From: Zygnema cylindricum
Taxonomy: Eukaryota; Streptophyta; Zygnematophyceae; Zygnematales; Zygnemataceae
Length of the DNA: 51,133 bases
Assembly: GCA_037447655.1 (NCBI GenBank)
Contig: JBBHKE010000780.1
Span: 21,778 to 72,910, forward strand
Direction: 5' to 3'
Position numbers and translations under genes: made by a program. Position 1 is the first letter of the stretch. Each line of letters opens with the position of its first letter. The notes under the pieces were generated by a model that had not been told where the DNA came from, made no database searches, and saw nothing but the letters and a program-made list of their open reading frames with translations. Positions 31,738 through 41,501 of this stretch are shown here, one piece after another.

Positions 31738-32565
31738 TTATGTCGTTTTCCTCCCTAACTTAGAAAAAAAATGAGAAAACCAGCAGCCGTACCAAAAAAT
31801 TGAAATAACCACGATACAAAATGAGTTACCTTTAAACTTTATATGTACTGCAGTTTGTTGTCTAGCGCAATGCAATTTGTTGTCAAGCACATTTCGACCC
31901 ACTTTTGCATCCTTCCAGCTCATGTTCAAACATTACATCAAACCACCTCGCGATGTGATTTTAAATGAAGTTCCATGAAGTAAGCGAATAGGCAGATGTT
32001 GTCGCACGTGTCAGAAGTTTTTGACAATTTTTGTGTGCGGAGCACAAAAAAAAAACACACTGCATGTTTCTAGCCTGTGCGTACTATTTTCTGTGCGCTG
32101 ATTTCCGTACAGTAGCCGTCTCTCTCAAACACATGTGTTTTCACACATACGGTATAGGAAAAACATTGGGCACCTGTCGGCAAGTGAGAAGACGAAAAAC
32201 GAAACCCTATTTTTGTGCGATAGCGAAAGGTGTTTTAGGGTTTCAACACGTCGACAATGTGGCGTACGGACATAGCGAAGTCTCAAATATTGTACAGCGT
32301 GAGGAAAGACGTCTCAAATTGAAGCCGAGTGGAAGTTTCGCCTAAGACGCCTCAAACTGAAGCCGAGTGGAAGTTTCACCTCATTTTGTGTACCACTTCA
32401 TCTGTCACATTATTTCGTACACGTCTACGTAAATCACATTTCTAAGTAACAAGTTATTTGCGTTTACACTCGAAATCTTTGAAAGTTGTGCGGAGAATCT
32501 TCGCTAAAAATTAAAGTAACACGACTAAGTTTCGGTTACATGCAAAGGTACCCTAAGTTTTACAG
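31738..32565 (+). repeat. Dispersed repeat R1, copy 1
   Basis: About 800 bp match 48318-49117 in inverse orientation. Shared blocks include GGTACGGCTGC, AAGTGGGTCGAAATG, CACACATACGG, AAAACATTGGGCACCTGTCG and GAAGCCGAGTGGAAGTTTCG. Copy 1 duplicates a module of about 35 bp around GAAGCCGAGTGGAAGTTTC. A 104-codon plus frame (32031-32345) and a 63-codon minus frame (31738-31929) have counterparts in copy 2. Their differences are mostly amino-acid changing, which argues against a conserved protein. Confidence 0.75.
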
Positions 32566-32629
32566 TAAAAGGACAAAGAAAAATCCTTACTTTGGCACAT
32601 AGAATCAGACCCCCAGTAGCATAGTTCAA

Positions 32630-32776
32630 AAGTAGGCGTTTCTATTGTAGGCCTTTTTTAGGTGCTTTTATCATAAGTTATGTTATGGGTTTTCATGTGA
32701 TCTTCTTAAATCACAACTTTGATCACAAACCGTCCGATCGTCCAAATTTGACGATAGTCCTATCGTAAGTTGTGTT
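32630..32776 (+). repeat. Dispersed repeat R2, copy 1
   Basis: A block with TATTGTAGGCCTTTTTTAGG, GTTATGGGTTTTCATGTGAT and CCGTCCGATCGTCCAAATTT recurs in the same orientation at 47583-47711. It ends where a family C LTR begins. No inverted termini found. Confidence 0.6.
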
Positions 32777-33450
32777 TGTTGAAATTATTAGATTTATAAA
32801 GTATTTTCTAGGTCTAAATAGTTCAATAAAATCGGAAAAAAAGGCGGACAACCTGCCTCCACCTCCTCACCCTACCCACCATACTTGTTGTAGTCACTGA
32901 GGGATAGAAAAGGTGGTTGAGCCATGGCTGTCCTAGCTAAGTAGGCAGGACTAAAGGGTGACTTACGTCACCCTCAACAAAAGGTTGAGTCCGGCAGGAC
33001 TCAAACCTCCGCCCGGCAGAGCGCGGCGTAGCCGTTAGCTCTAACTATTCTGTCATACAAGTCCGTTAGGATATATTAGGTTTGATAATTATTTAAATAG
33101 TGTTCAAACCATGAATTCGATTAACTCAACAACGGACGAAAGAACATAGAACCAAGTGTTATATAGTGCGAACATTATCTCGCACGAAACAAATGAATCA
33201 GACATTTGTTTCGACAACCGACATTTAATTGTTGTTTTTGAAAACTTAGTTTCGTGCGTACGCGACCTTTTATAGGCTTAAGACATTTCGTGCGTTTATT
33301 ATTAACGTGGAGGTTTGAATGGATTCACGGATTGGGGGAGCCGGATAAAACTAAAGTGAAGTAAGGGAGTTATTGAGTGGCATAACTACGCAGTAAGAAA
33401 TGGACATCGGATCGCGAAGCGATCCGATTTGAAATGTACGAAACATTGAA
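32777..33450 (+). repeat. Family C LTR, 5' part, plus orientation
   Basis: It starts TGTTGAAATTATTAG and carries GAGCCATGGCTGTCCTAGC and GTTGAGTCCGGCAGGACTC, the complement of the B-box block. It continues through GGCGTAGCCGTTAGCTCTAA to the GACATTTGTTTCGAC region. It meets an oppositely oriented LTR fragment near 33450 and is truncated there. Confidence 0.75.
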
Positions 33451-33589
33451 ACATGCGCCGCCTTTCCAACTTTCAGTGATTGCGACAAATGTGGGAGCTG
33501 GAGAGAGGTGTTAGAAACAGACTGCCTCTGCTTCTTTTTCTGCATTTTACAAAACCTAGAAAGAACTAAAATAGCATTTAATTTCTACA
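33451..33589 (-). repeat. Family A copia LTR fragment
   Basis: The end TTTCTACA matches the outer end of the intact family A LTRs (41481-41488 and 46881-46888). It abuts the polypurine tract and pol end of the decayed element to its right. Confidence 0.75.
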
Positions 33590-36500
33590 CTCCCTTTATT
33601 TTTTAGTCACTCTTTATTTTAAGACCACACTTCTCCCGGCAAAAAATTATTTTAGGGGAACGCACAGGTTTGGTCATCATATCTGTTACCATTTCACTAT
33701 CTGGTTTAAACTCCAAACTGATTATCTTGTTTTATACTTTCTCTCTAACAAAACTAAGTCTAATATCTATGTGTTTTGCTTTAAAGTGATGTTTAGGATT
33801 GGCGGAAATGGCAATGGCAGCCTGCTTATCATAAAACACTTTTTGGACACCACTTTTAAGATGACCAAGCTCACCAAGCAAAGACTTGACCCACATTAAT
33901 TCTTTTACAGTAGAGCAAGAAGCCATGTACTCAACCTCCATGGTGGACTGAGCAATGACCTTTTGTTGCTTGCTGCTCCAGCAGCAAGCCTCATCACCCA
34001 CATACAACACATATCCAGATGTACATTGAAACTCTGAGACCTCCATTGGCCCTCAGAGTATGCAGATCCAAAAGAAGCTAATCTAGATAGTGCCGACTCC
34101 AAGTTAATATAAACCCAAATGACTGACCCCTTGACAGTCACAATCCCAATATAGATTCACCCCTGTGAAATAACACTTTCTGTGTGGTCAGTTCCACCAC
34201 AGAATGCAAAGTTAAAATATGAGATTTGGACACATTCACCCACTTTGACTTTCCCTTATAAATGCAGCCACCCTGGCAGACAAAAACTCTGAGCGACTAC
34301 ACTCTTGTGTAGCCTGGACTCCCGTGAGTCCGCGCAAAAAGAATCACTGAAAATGGTCAAGTAAATTGATAGATATGGCTGGCCAAAGTTTGCCATTTAT
34401 ACAGAGTGCTCTCTGGGAGAGGCAGCTGCCTACCCAAAATTTTCTAAGTCCTATTCCCTCTCTAAAACTCTATCTACTGAAGTACGGCACCAATCAAATT
34501 ACTGTATCGTACAGAAAAGTACAGGTGCCGGTGTACTTTCTGTACGGCCATTGTACGACATGGCCAAAATGTCGACCCGTGCCAAATCAGGATTAGTTCC
34601 TGTAATCTCCGGAATTCCCGTAATCCAATGTTATTACGCCACGTGTTATCTGACGTGGCAAAGACCGTAAAATGCCAAAAGTACATTTCCGTGATCGCGG
34701 CGCTTATCGCGGCCGTCCAATCAAAACCGGCTATAATCCTAGCCGCTGAAATTCGACGCGCGGTATTCGTTTCGCTATCGAAACAAATGCGCGGTATTTG
34801 TTTCGCTATCGAAACAAATGCGCGGTATCCGTTCTGTCCACATACCGTACTTCGTACTAAATCCAACTGTATCTATGTACAAAGTATCTATAAGCCGTTA
34901 AACGGATTTATCTACATATAAAGATTTATATATTTATCAAACCCTATATATTGTTATATCATTCCTAGACTTAACGGCTAGAGCTAACGGCTAATGCGGA
35001 TTGACGGACGGCGGGTACCAGGATTAATTCCTGGGTCCAGCAACTAACTTTTGGTAAGTCTACCTAATTCACCCCCTGTCTTCTCTAGAGAGCCTAGGCA
35101 GCCATGGCTCTAGCTCCCTATCCAGCCTTCAGTGACTACAACAAGTGTGGGGGCTTGGATAGGGGAGTTAGAGGCAGACCGCCTCAGCTCTTTTTCTATT
35201 CTAATACAGACCTAGAAAATACTCAAATATCAACATACATCTCCTCATATGAGCATCCCCATAGGTGGCATCACTCCAAGTGGTGATGTCAGTTTTGTTC
35301 CCACCCAAATGTAACCATAGATCCCTAGTCCCTATGAGATATCTAAAGACTCTCTTAGTTGCCTCCCAATATTTGTTAGTGGGAGCATTCATACTCCTAC
35401 TTAGTACTCCTACAGCTGCGGCTATGTCCCAACGGGCATAGGTCATGAAATATATTAGGCTGCCCACTACTTTTCTATAAGGGATGGTCTGCATAAATCT
35501 TTTCTCTTCCGGGCCTACCCTCATCATCTAAGATTATAGCTCCCTCTTCCACACTCCTTTCACTTCATTTCTTCAATTCCCTAGGAGTGGTACAGCTATT
35601 AGCCTTGTCCATTTGGAATTTTTCTAACATGTTTCCAATGTCCTCCTTTTGAGTTAATCATATTATTTTTCTATCTTTGTCTCTCTCTACCTGAATTCCC
35701 AAAATATACCTTGCTTCTCCCATATCTTTCGTCTCAAATCTTCCTTTTAGATCATTTTTCAACTTATTTATTTTATCCATAAATTTACTTAAAATAAGCA
35801 AATCATCAACATAAATTCCAATAAAAATAATTCCTTCCTCATCTTCAAACAAATAAATTCAGTGATCTGAGCTGATCCGAATATATCCCAAACCTGTAAG
35901 AAACTCATCGAGCTTCTTGTTCCATTGCCGGGGCGCCTGTTTCAGCACATACAACGATTTGATCAATCGGCAAACCTTGCTTTCCTCCCTTTGCTCCACA
36001 AATTCTTTGGGCTATCACATAAAAATTTCCTCTTCCAACTCTCCATGTATAAAGGTCGTCTTCATATCCATCTGACGCACTTCCATGTCTTCTGCTGCCG
36101 CCATACTGAGAAGTATCCGAACCGAAGGAAACCTGACGATCGGAGCAAAAGTCTCCTCGTACTCAATTCCCTCTTTCAGGGTAAATCCCTTCGCCACTAA
36201 TCGAGCCTTGTAGCGCTCAATGGGGTTATCCGGGTTGAGTTTCAGCTTGAACACCCACTTACACCCAATTGGCATCCTGTCAGGAGGACAATCCATTAAT
36301 TTTTATGTATCGGCAGCCATAATTGAGGCCATCTCCTCATTAATGGTTGTTTTCCAACGGTTTCTCTCAGGACAAGTCATTGCCTCATTATAAGTTTGAG
36401 GTTCATGAGACAGTTTGGTTACTTTATTGTTTACTTGCCTCTCTTGTAGTCTTTTGTTGCTTCTTCTTCCTCTCTCAAACTCGGTTGCCGAAATAGATGG

Positions 36501-36743
36501 CTCTCTTGGATTCTTCCGAACAGTTTCTACTTCTACCCTATCCCTTGATTCCGGGTTGATTTCCACCATGTCTTCCGCTTCGGTTAGAGTCAATACTAGG
36601 AGTTTCACATTTGGGTTTTTTTCGATTTGATCTCTACCTGCAAGATCATCATCTTGTTGAAATCTTTGATAGTTAGGAAGCTCAAAGTCATCAAAATATT
36701 CTGACTCCAATTTGATTCTGACTGTCTTTGTATGCTTAAAGGG
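33590..36743 (-). pseudogene. Family A copia pol remnant (copy A2), interrupted by an LTR
   Basis: Minus-strand fragments match the intact polyprotein at 41502-45836 in order. From high to low coordinate: RT linker (YFDDFELPNYQ), RT (GCKWVFKLKLNPDNPIERYK, MDMKTTFIHGELEEEIFM, FIGIYVDDLLILSK, DMGEARYILGIQV), then the RNase H connection (MMRVGPEEKRFMQTIPYRK). After the inserted LTR come CWSSKQQKVIAQSTMEVEYM and QAAIAISANPKHHFKAKHID. Gag, protease and integrase are missing. The right end at 36743 is fused to an accessory-ORF fragment through a short GGGTCCC junction. Several frame changes and stops make it non-functional. Confidence 0.93.
34027..35235 (-). mobile_element. Solo family B-like LTR (1,209 bp)
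   Basis: An LTR with plus-strand ends TGAAACTCTGAGACCTCC and CAAATATCAACA is inserted in the copia RNase H region. It is flanked by a perfect 5-bp TSD, TACAT (34022-34026 and 35236-35240). The intact family A copy reads AAGTACATCTCCTC at the same place (around 41917), giving the empty site. No internal domain remains, so LTR-LTR recombination removed it. Short frames inside are not genes. Confidence 0.93.
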
Positions 36744-37189
36744 TCCCCGCTCATCCGACGTGGCTTTCTATCGACAGTGACGATCGTGGCTCGAAGTTTG
36801 TCCACATACGGCAATTCGATCCGGCGGATCCACGACATACGTGGATTGTTCACGATAACCGCGGTTTTTGGGTGAATGTTCCCGCGTTATTGCGGCTTCA
36901 CCATCCGTGGGACCCTCGACTATACACCGTCCTCAAGTATTGGCGAAAAACTCCCAAGGTAATGGCTCTCCAAGCGGCTTGTACCTCGGTTCTACATAAG
37001 TTCTGAAATCTTCGAGTGAGGCGACCCCGTCTATGCGAAATCCCAAGGGTTCGGCGTTGGATTAGCCCCCCTCCACCACCGACAGAAGAGGATTGGCCAC
37101 GAATAATTAGGCACTCACTAACCAATTGGCCACCCAACAAGAACAAGTGACGAGGCTCACACGGGAGTTGTCTCTAAAAAAAATGTGGT
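36743..37189 (+). pseudogene. Accessory ORF fragment, family 2, copy 1
   Basis: The C-terminal part of the same protein as 37890-38780. It reads VPAHPTWLSI, TWIVHDNRGFWVN, VPALLRLHHPWDPRLYTVL, VRRPRLCEIPRVRRW and SPPPPPTEEDW. A TGA follows LHKF, and a 1-bp deletion within AATTAG shifts the frame before the final coiled coil. The left side is fused to the copia A2 remnant. About 10% nucleotide divergence from copy 2 up to near 37140. Confidence 0.75.
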
Positions 37190-37780
37190 AATTGGTATGT
37201 TTGTGATTTTGAATTTCTTCATTTATCCTTTTCTTTTTATTTTGTCGTCGCTACCCTAAACTAACATTGTTTTTTTTTCTTATCTGTCGTGTGTGTTTAA
37301 TATAGCGATGACATCGCCTCGTCCGTAAAGCAGCGACGAATTTCAGTCGTCGCTGATTCATAATTCTCTCAAAATTATAATTTATATGTAAACGTCAATA
37401 CAACGACGGCAGATGGTCGGCGCTATAATTAGCGACGACAGATTATCCACATAAAGTCTCGCTTCACAGGGGTGAAGCTTTAATGGGGTTCTGATTGTCA
37501 AGGGGTCAATCATTTGGGCTTATATAAACTTGGAGTCGGCACTATCTAGATTAGCTTCATTTGGACCTGCGAATTCTGTGTGGCAATGGAGCCCATAGAA
37601 TTTCAAAGAGTGTGCGGGATTAGCTCTGTGAGAAGTGAGAATGAGGGAAATAAGACAGAAATGAGGGATTAAAATATAGGGGGAGAAAAGGGATTAACTA
37701 ATAAGAAGAGACTGACCGAGAGGGCGAGAGGGGGAGAGGAGGAATAGAGAAAAGGCAGCAGAGGCAGGGAGAGAGGAGGG
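37141..37780 (+). repeat. Block of near-identical 640-bp direct repeat, unit 1
   Basis: By eye it is identical to the block at 38732-39370 except for one base in a T-run, at an offset of 1,590 bp. It includes the last codons of the accessory ORF, a mini-element with TGTCGTCGCTA / TAGCGACGACA ends at 37243-37440 and the gag-side tip of a family B LTR (37456-37605). A purine-rich tail follows. It could be the LTR of the family 2 chromovirus. Confidence 0.85.
37243..37440. mobile_element. Possible MITE with TGTCGTCGCTA ends
   Basis: 11-bp perfect inverted repeats bound 198 bp that also contain internal AGCGACGAATTTCAGTCGTC palindromic DNA. A clear TSD is not seen. The same structure is at 38833-39030 as part of the direct duplication. 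Confidence 0.4.
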
Positions 37781-37889
37781 AGAAGGGGGGAAGGTGAGGC
37801 ACGGACAAAGTTAGATAGGAGGAGGGAAATAAAACTAGGAAAATAGAAAGTTAGTCAATGGAGCAACGAGGATTACTTCCCCTCAACTT

Positions 37890-38780
37890 CTCATAGCGAC
37901 GAGAGCATTGTGGAAGGGGAGGAACCGCCTGATGAGCGCCGTACCCTTGAAGTAGAACATCCCACGGATATTTGGGTATGGAAGGATGTGGATAAGGCCA
38001 CCACCGAGGACGAGAAAAGTCCGGATAGCGAGGGACGACAACGAGAGGATGAATACGCGGATGATGACGATGTGCTCAAGGCGCCTCCCACACTGAACAG
38101 GGAGAGAGGCATTGCATTAGGTAATCCGGGTCCTCAAGCTCCATACTGAGTTGAGGATCCGGATTGGTCTTTCCCTCCTCTCACGGGAGAGGAGGAAATG
38201 GGCAGTTCTGTGCCTCGGTTCGAGCATTTCATTCCGGTTGCCGAATGGACGGAACATTGGAGGTATGGTGAACCACATTCCCTAAACCCGAGGGAAAATC
38301 CTTGCCTTGAAATTCGCGACATCCCCCCAAATGTCCCTGCTCATCCGACGTGGCTTTCCATTGACAGTGACGACCGAGGCTCGACGTTTGCCCACATACT
38401 GCAATTCGACCAGGCGGATCCACGACATACGTGGATTGTTCATGACAACCGCGGTTTTCGCGTGAATTTTTCCGCGTTATTGCGGCTTCACCATCAGTGG
38501 AACCCCCGACTATACACCGTCCTCAAGTATTGTCGAAAAACTTCCAAGATAATGGCTCTCTGAGCGGCTCGTACCTCCGTACTACATAAGTTCCGAAATA
38601 TTCGAGTGAGGCGACCCTGTCTATACGAAATCCCAAGGGTTTGGCGTCCGATTAGCCCCCCTCCACCACCGACATAAGAGGATTGGCCACGAATAATTGA
38701 GGCACTCACTAACCAATTGGCCACCCAACAAGAACAAGTGACGAGGCTCACACGGGAGTTGTCTCTAAAAAAAATGTGGT
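37890..38780 (+). pseudogene. Accessory ORF, family 2, copy 2
   Basis: A single frame has three in-frame stops (38147, 38561, and a TAA after SPPPPPT). The N-terminal part is acidic (DKATTEDEKSPDSEGRQRED, EYADDDDVLKAPP). Then come DPDWSFPPLTGEEE, FIPVAEWTEHWRYG, VPAHPTWLSIDSDD, HTWIVHDNRGFRVN and LLRLHHQWNPRLY. A basic KFRNIRVRRP, polyproline and a coiled coil (ALTNQLATQQEQVTRLTREL) end KKMW. Every landmark has a counterpart in the same order in 28113-29714, although the DNA is not alignable by eye. Copy 1 shows that two of the stops arose from sense codons (CAA and GAA). Unknown protein of a chromovirus-type element. Confidence 0.75.
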
Positions 38781-39370
38781 AATTGGTATGTTTGTGATTT
38801 TGAATTTCTTCATTTATCCTTTTCTTTTTATTTTGTCGTCGCTACCCTAAACTAACATTGTTTTTTTTCTTATCTGTCGTGTGTGTTTAATATAGCGATG
38901 ACATCGCCTCGTCCGTAAAGCAGCGACGAATTTCAGTCGTCGCTGATTCATAATTCTCTCAAAATTATAATTTATATGTAAACGTCAATACAACGACGGC
39001 AGATGGTCGGCGCTATAATTAGCGACGACAGATTATCCACATAAAGTCTCGCTTCACAGGGGTGAAGCTTTAATGGGGTTCTGATTGTCAAGGGGTCAAT
39101 CATTTGGGCTTATATAAACTTGGAGTCGGCACTATCTAGATTAGCTTCATTTGGACCTGCGAATTCTGTGTGGCAATGGAGCCCATAGAATTTCAAAGAG
39201 TGTGCGGGATTAGCTCTGTGAGAAGTGAGAATGAGGGAAATAAGACAGAAATGAGGGATTAAAATATAGGGGGAGAAAAGGGATTAACTAATAAGAAGAG
39301 ACTGACCGAGAGGGCGAGAGGGGGAGAGGAGGAATAGAGAAAAGGCAGCAGAGGCAGGGAGAGAGGAGGG
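38732..39370 (+). repeat. Block of near-identical 640-bp direct repeat, unit 2
   Basis: Partner of 37141-37780. It contains the same mini-element (38833-39030) and the same family B LTR tip (to 39195). Sequence after 39370 is also purine-rich (GGGAAGGGAGGGGGAGG) but diverges from the tail of unit 1. Confidence 0.85.
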
Positions 39371-40433
39371 GAAGGGAGGGGGAGGTAGAGCAAACCTGTG
39401 GGGAGATGGGGAGGCAAGAAATATGGCGAGGGAGAGGGACACGCAAACGGGAGAGGGAGCGTTTTTCACCATAGATTTAGGGAGATATGGAGGAGACAAC
39501 GTGGGTGGAGAAAGAGTTGGCATGTCGATAGAGAGGAAACAAAACTTAGTGAGAGGTAAGAATGGGATGACAAATTTGTGAGAGAGAAAAAAGCGATGTA
39601 GAAACCGATAAGTAGAGAACGGATGAGAAAGAGGGTGAGAAATACGAATGGCGTGAGCAAAGGGAAGTAGAAAGGGAATGATGACGTCCATAAAATAGAA
39701 TCCATGGATGAAAAGTGGAGCAGGAGGCGGCGCTTTCGCCTGCTGCTTGGTGAATCAAGTGAAATTTTAATGAGAATGACGACGTAGGTGACGACGTAGG
39801 CTCCAGATCCCAGAGGTACAAAAAATGGTTGGTTGTGATTCGTCAATAATAAACCGTTTTTTTTGCGGCCTGTCCGCATTTGGCGGTTTCGCTCCCCAAA
39901 TTTCACCAACGCCAAATGTTGTTATTGTATTCTATTTAATTAAATGAATAACCCCAAATTGAGGTTTTTTTCGCACATCAACCTATATTAACATAAACAT
40001 TTACTATATTTTATGTTCGACACCATTTTACAAAAGACTTTTATACTAAATGGAACAATTATCACCTTAATAGCATAAACATTTACGCCAAATTACCCAA
40101 AACCACAAAATAGTATTATTAATCGCCCTAACTGATTACTAGGAACTTACTTGGAGTTAAAACCGTAAATATCAAAGTTTACAATTATACGCCCACACAA
40201 CATTTGACACAGTTATGTTCTTTACTGAGTTAAACGACATTGCACGTGCGAATATGTTTGATATTCACATTTTCGAAACTAAGTTGTTGGACTGATATGT
40301 TCGAACGTGATATTTCATTACCCGATTTCATCCATTTTTTAGAGTGTATATTCTCGTGCGTCCGAGGTTCCCAAAACTCATTAATTAAAGTTTTTCACTT
40401 AAAAGGGTACAAATTTGTACGGTCTGACACCGA
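39371..40433. other. Purine-rich then AT-rich interval, part of an old MITE
   Basis: Purine-rich DNA up to about 39480 is followed by non-coding sequence. Minus-strand frames of 91-149 codons here are low-complexity (Ser/Pro/Leu) and unsupported. The last 60 bp (GTACGGTCTGACACCGACCG) match the interior of MITE M9 in reverse and continue on the far side of the copia insertion at 46889. Confidence 0.45.
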
Positions 40434-40438
40434 CCGTT

Positions 40439-41488
40439 TGAAACTCTGAGACCTCCATAAGTCCTCAGAGTGGACAGCTTCCAAGAAGCCTCTAGGATAA
40501 TCCTGACCCCTTTGTGTTTAAGCAAAAATAACTGCCACCCTGGCAGACAAAAACTCTGACCAACTTCACCCCTGTGAAGACAAGACTCCCCTGAGTCGAT
40601 AGCAAAAAGAATCTCTGAATTTGCTCCCCTGAGCAGTAAGTTATGGAGGGTCAAAGTTGACCTTTTGTACAGAAGCTCTCTGGGAGAGGGGGTCCTATCT
40701 TCTAATTTTTCTAAGTCCTATCTCTCTCACAGACTCTATCTACTGATGTACGGAACCAATCAGAATTGAGTTCCGTACGCAAAAGTACAGCTGCCGGTGT
40801 ACTTTATGTACGGACATTGTACGACATGGCCAAAATGTCGACACATGTCAAATCCGGATTCGGTGCCATAATCTCCGGAGTTTCCACAATCCAACGGAAT
40901 TTTGCCACGCGTCATCCGATGTGGCGATGGCCACAAACCGCCGAAATCTTCCTCCGCGATCTCGGCGCTAATCCCGGCCGTCCGATTAAATTCGGACTTT
41001 AATCGTAGCCGTAATAAATACATGCGTGGTATTTGTTTCATTTACGAAACAAATGCGCGGTACTGATTTTTGTCCGTACCGTAAGTCGTACATTATATAT
41101 TACTGGATCTATGTATCCCGTAATTAATTCTAGTTAAATGGTTTATCGCTTGTATACATATGTAAATAATTATCAAACTATATGCCAGGTAACACTACCG
41201 CTAGATGAAACGGCTAAGGCTACCGGCTACTTCGTGTTTCCCGGCCGGCAGGTACAAGGATCAAATCCTGCCGCCGGCACATACATTTTAATTAAATATA
41301 TAAACCCTAATATAAAATTCCCGTAAACCTCAGGATAGCCAAGGTAGCCATGGCTCTAGCTTCCTCTCCAATTTCTCAGTGACTGCGACAAGTTTGAGAG
41401 TTGGAGAGAGAAGTTAGAGATAGACTGCCTCGACTTCTATATTTCTTTTCAGACCTAGAAAATACTAATAAAACCATTAGTTTCTACA
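40439..41488 (-). repeat. 3' LTR of family A copia
   Basis: Minus-strand sense TGTAGAAACTAATGG .. CTCAGAGTTTCA. Contains the shared core (AGCCATGGCTCTAGCTTCC, GTGACTGCGACAAG), GTAC-rich segments and a GGATCAAATCC B-box-like motif inside a GC-rich hairpin (GCCGGCAGG / CCTGCCGCCGGC). Confidence 0.95.
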
Positions 41489-41501
41489 CTCCCCTTATTT
41501 T

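Noticed and set aside
32031-32345. A conserved small gene pair in repeat R1
   Set aside because: Codon comparison with the other copy shows mostly amino-acid-changing differences, as expected for neutral drift. Kept only as a repeat.
39284-39915. Overlapping minus-strand frames of 91-149 codons
   Set aside because: Low-complexity Ser/Pro/Leu composition from a purine-rich strand, with three competing phases and no motif.
41211-41281. tRNA-like hairpin in the family A LTR
   Set aside because: The GC-rich stem (GCCGGCAGG / CCTGCCGCCGGC) is a simple hairpin, with no cloverleaf. Treated as an LTR feature.
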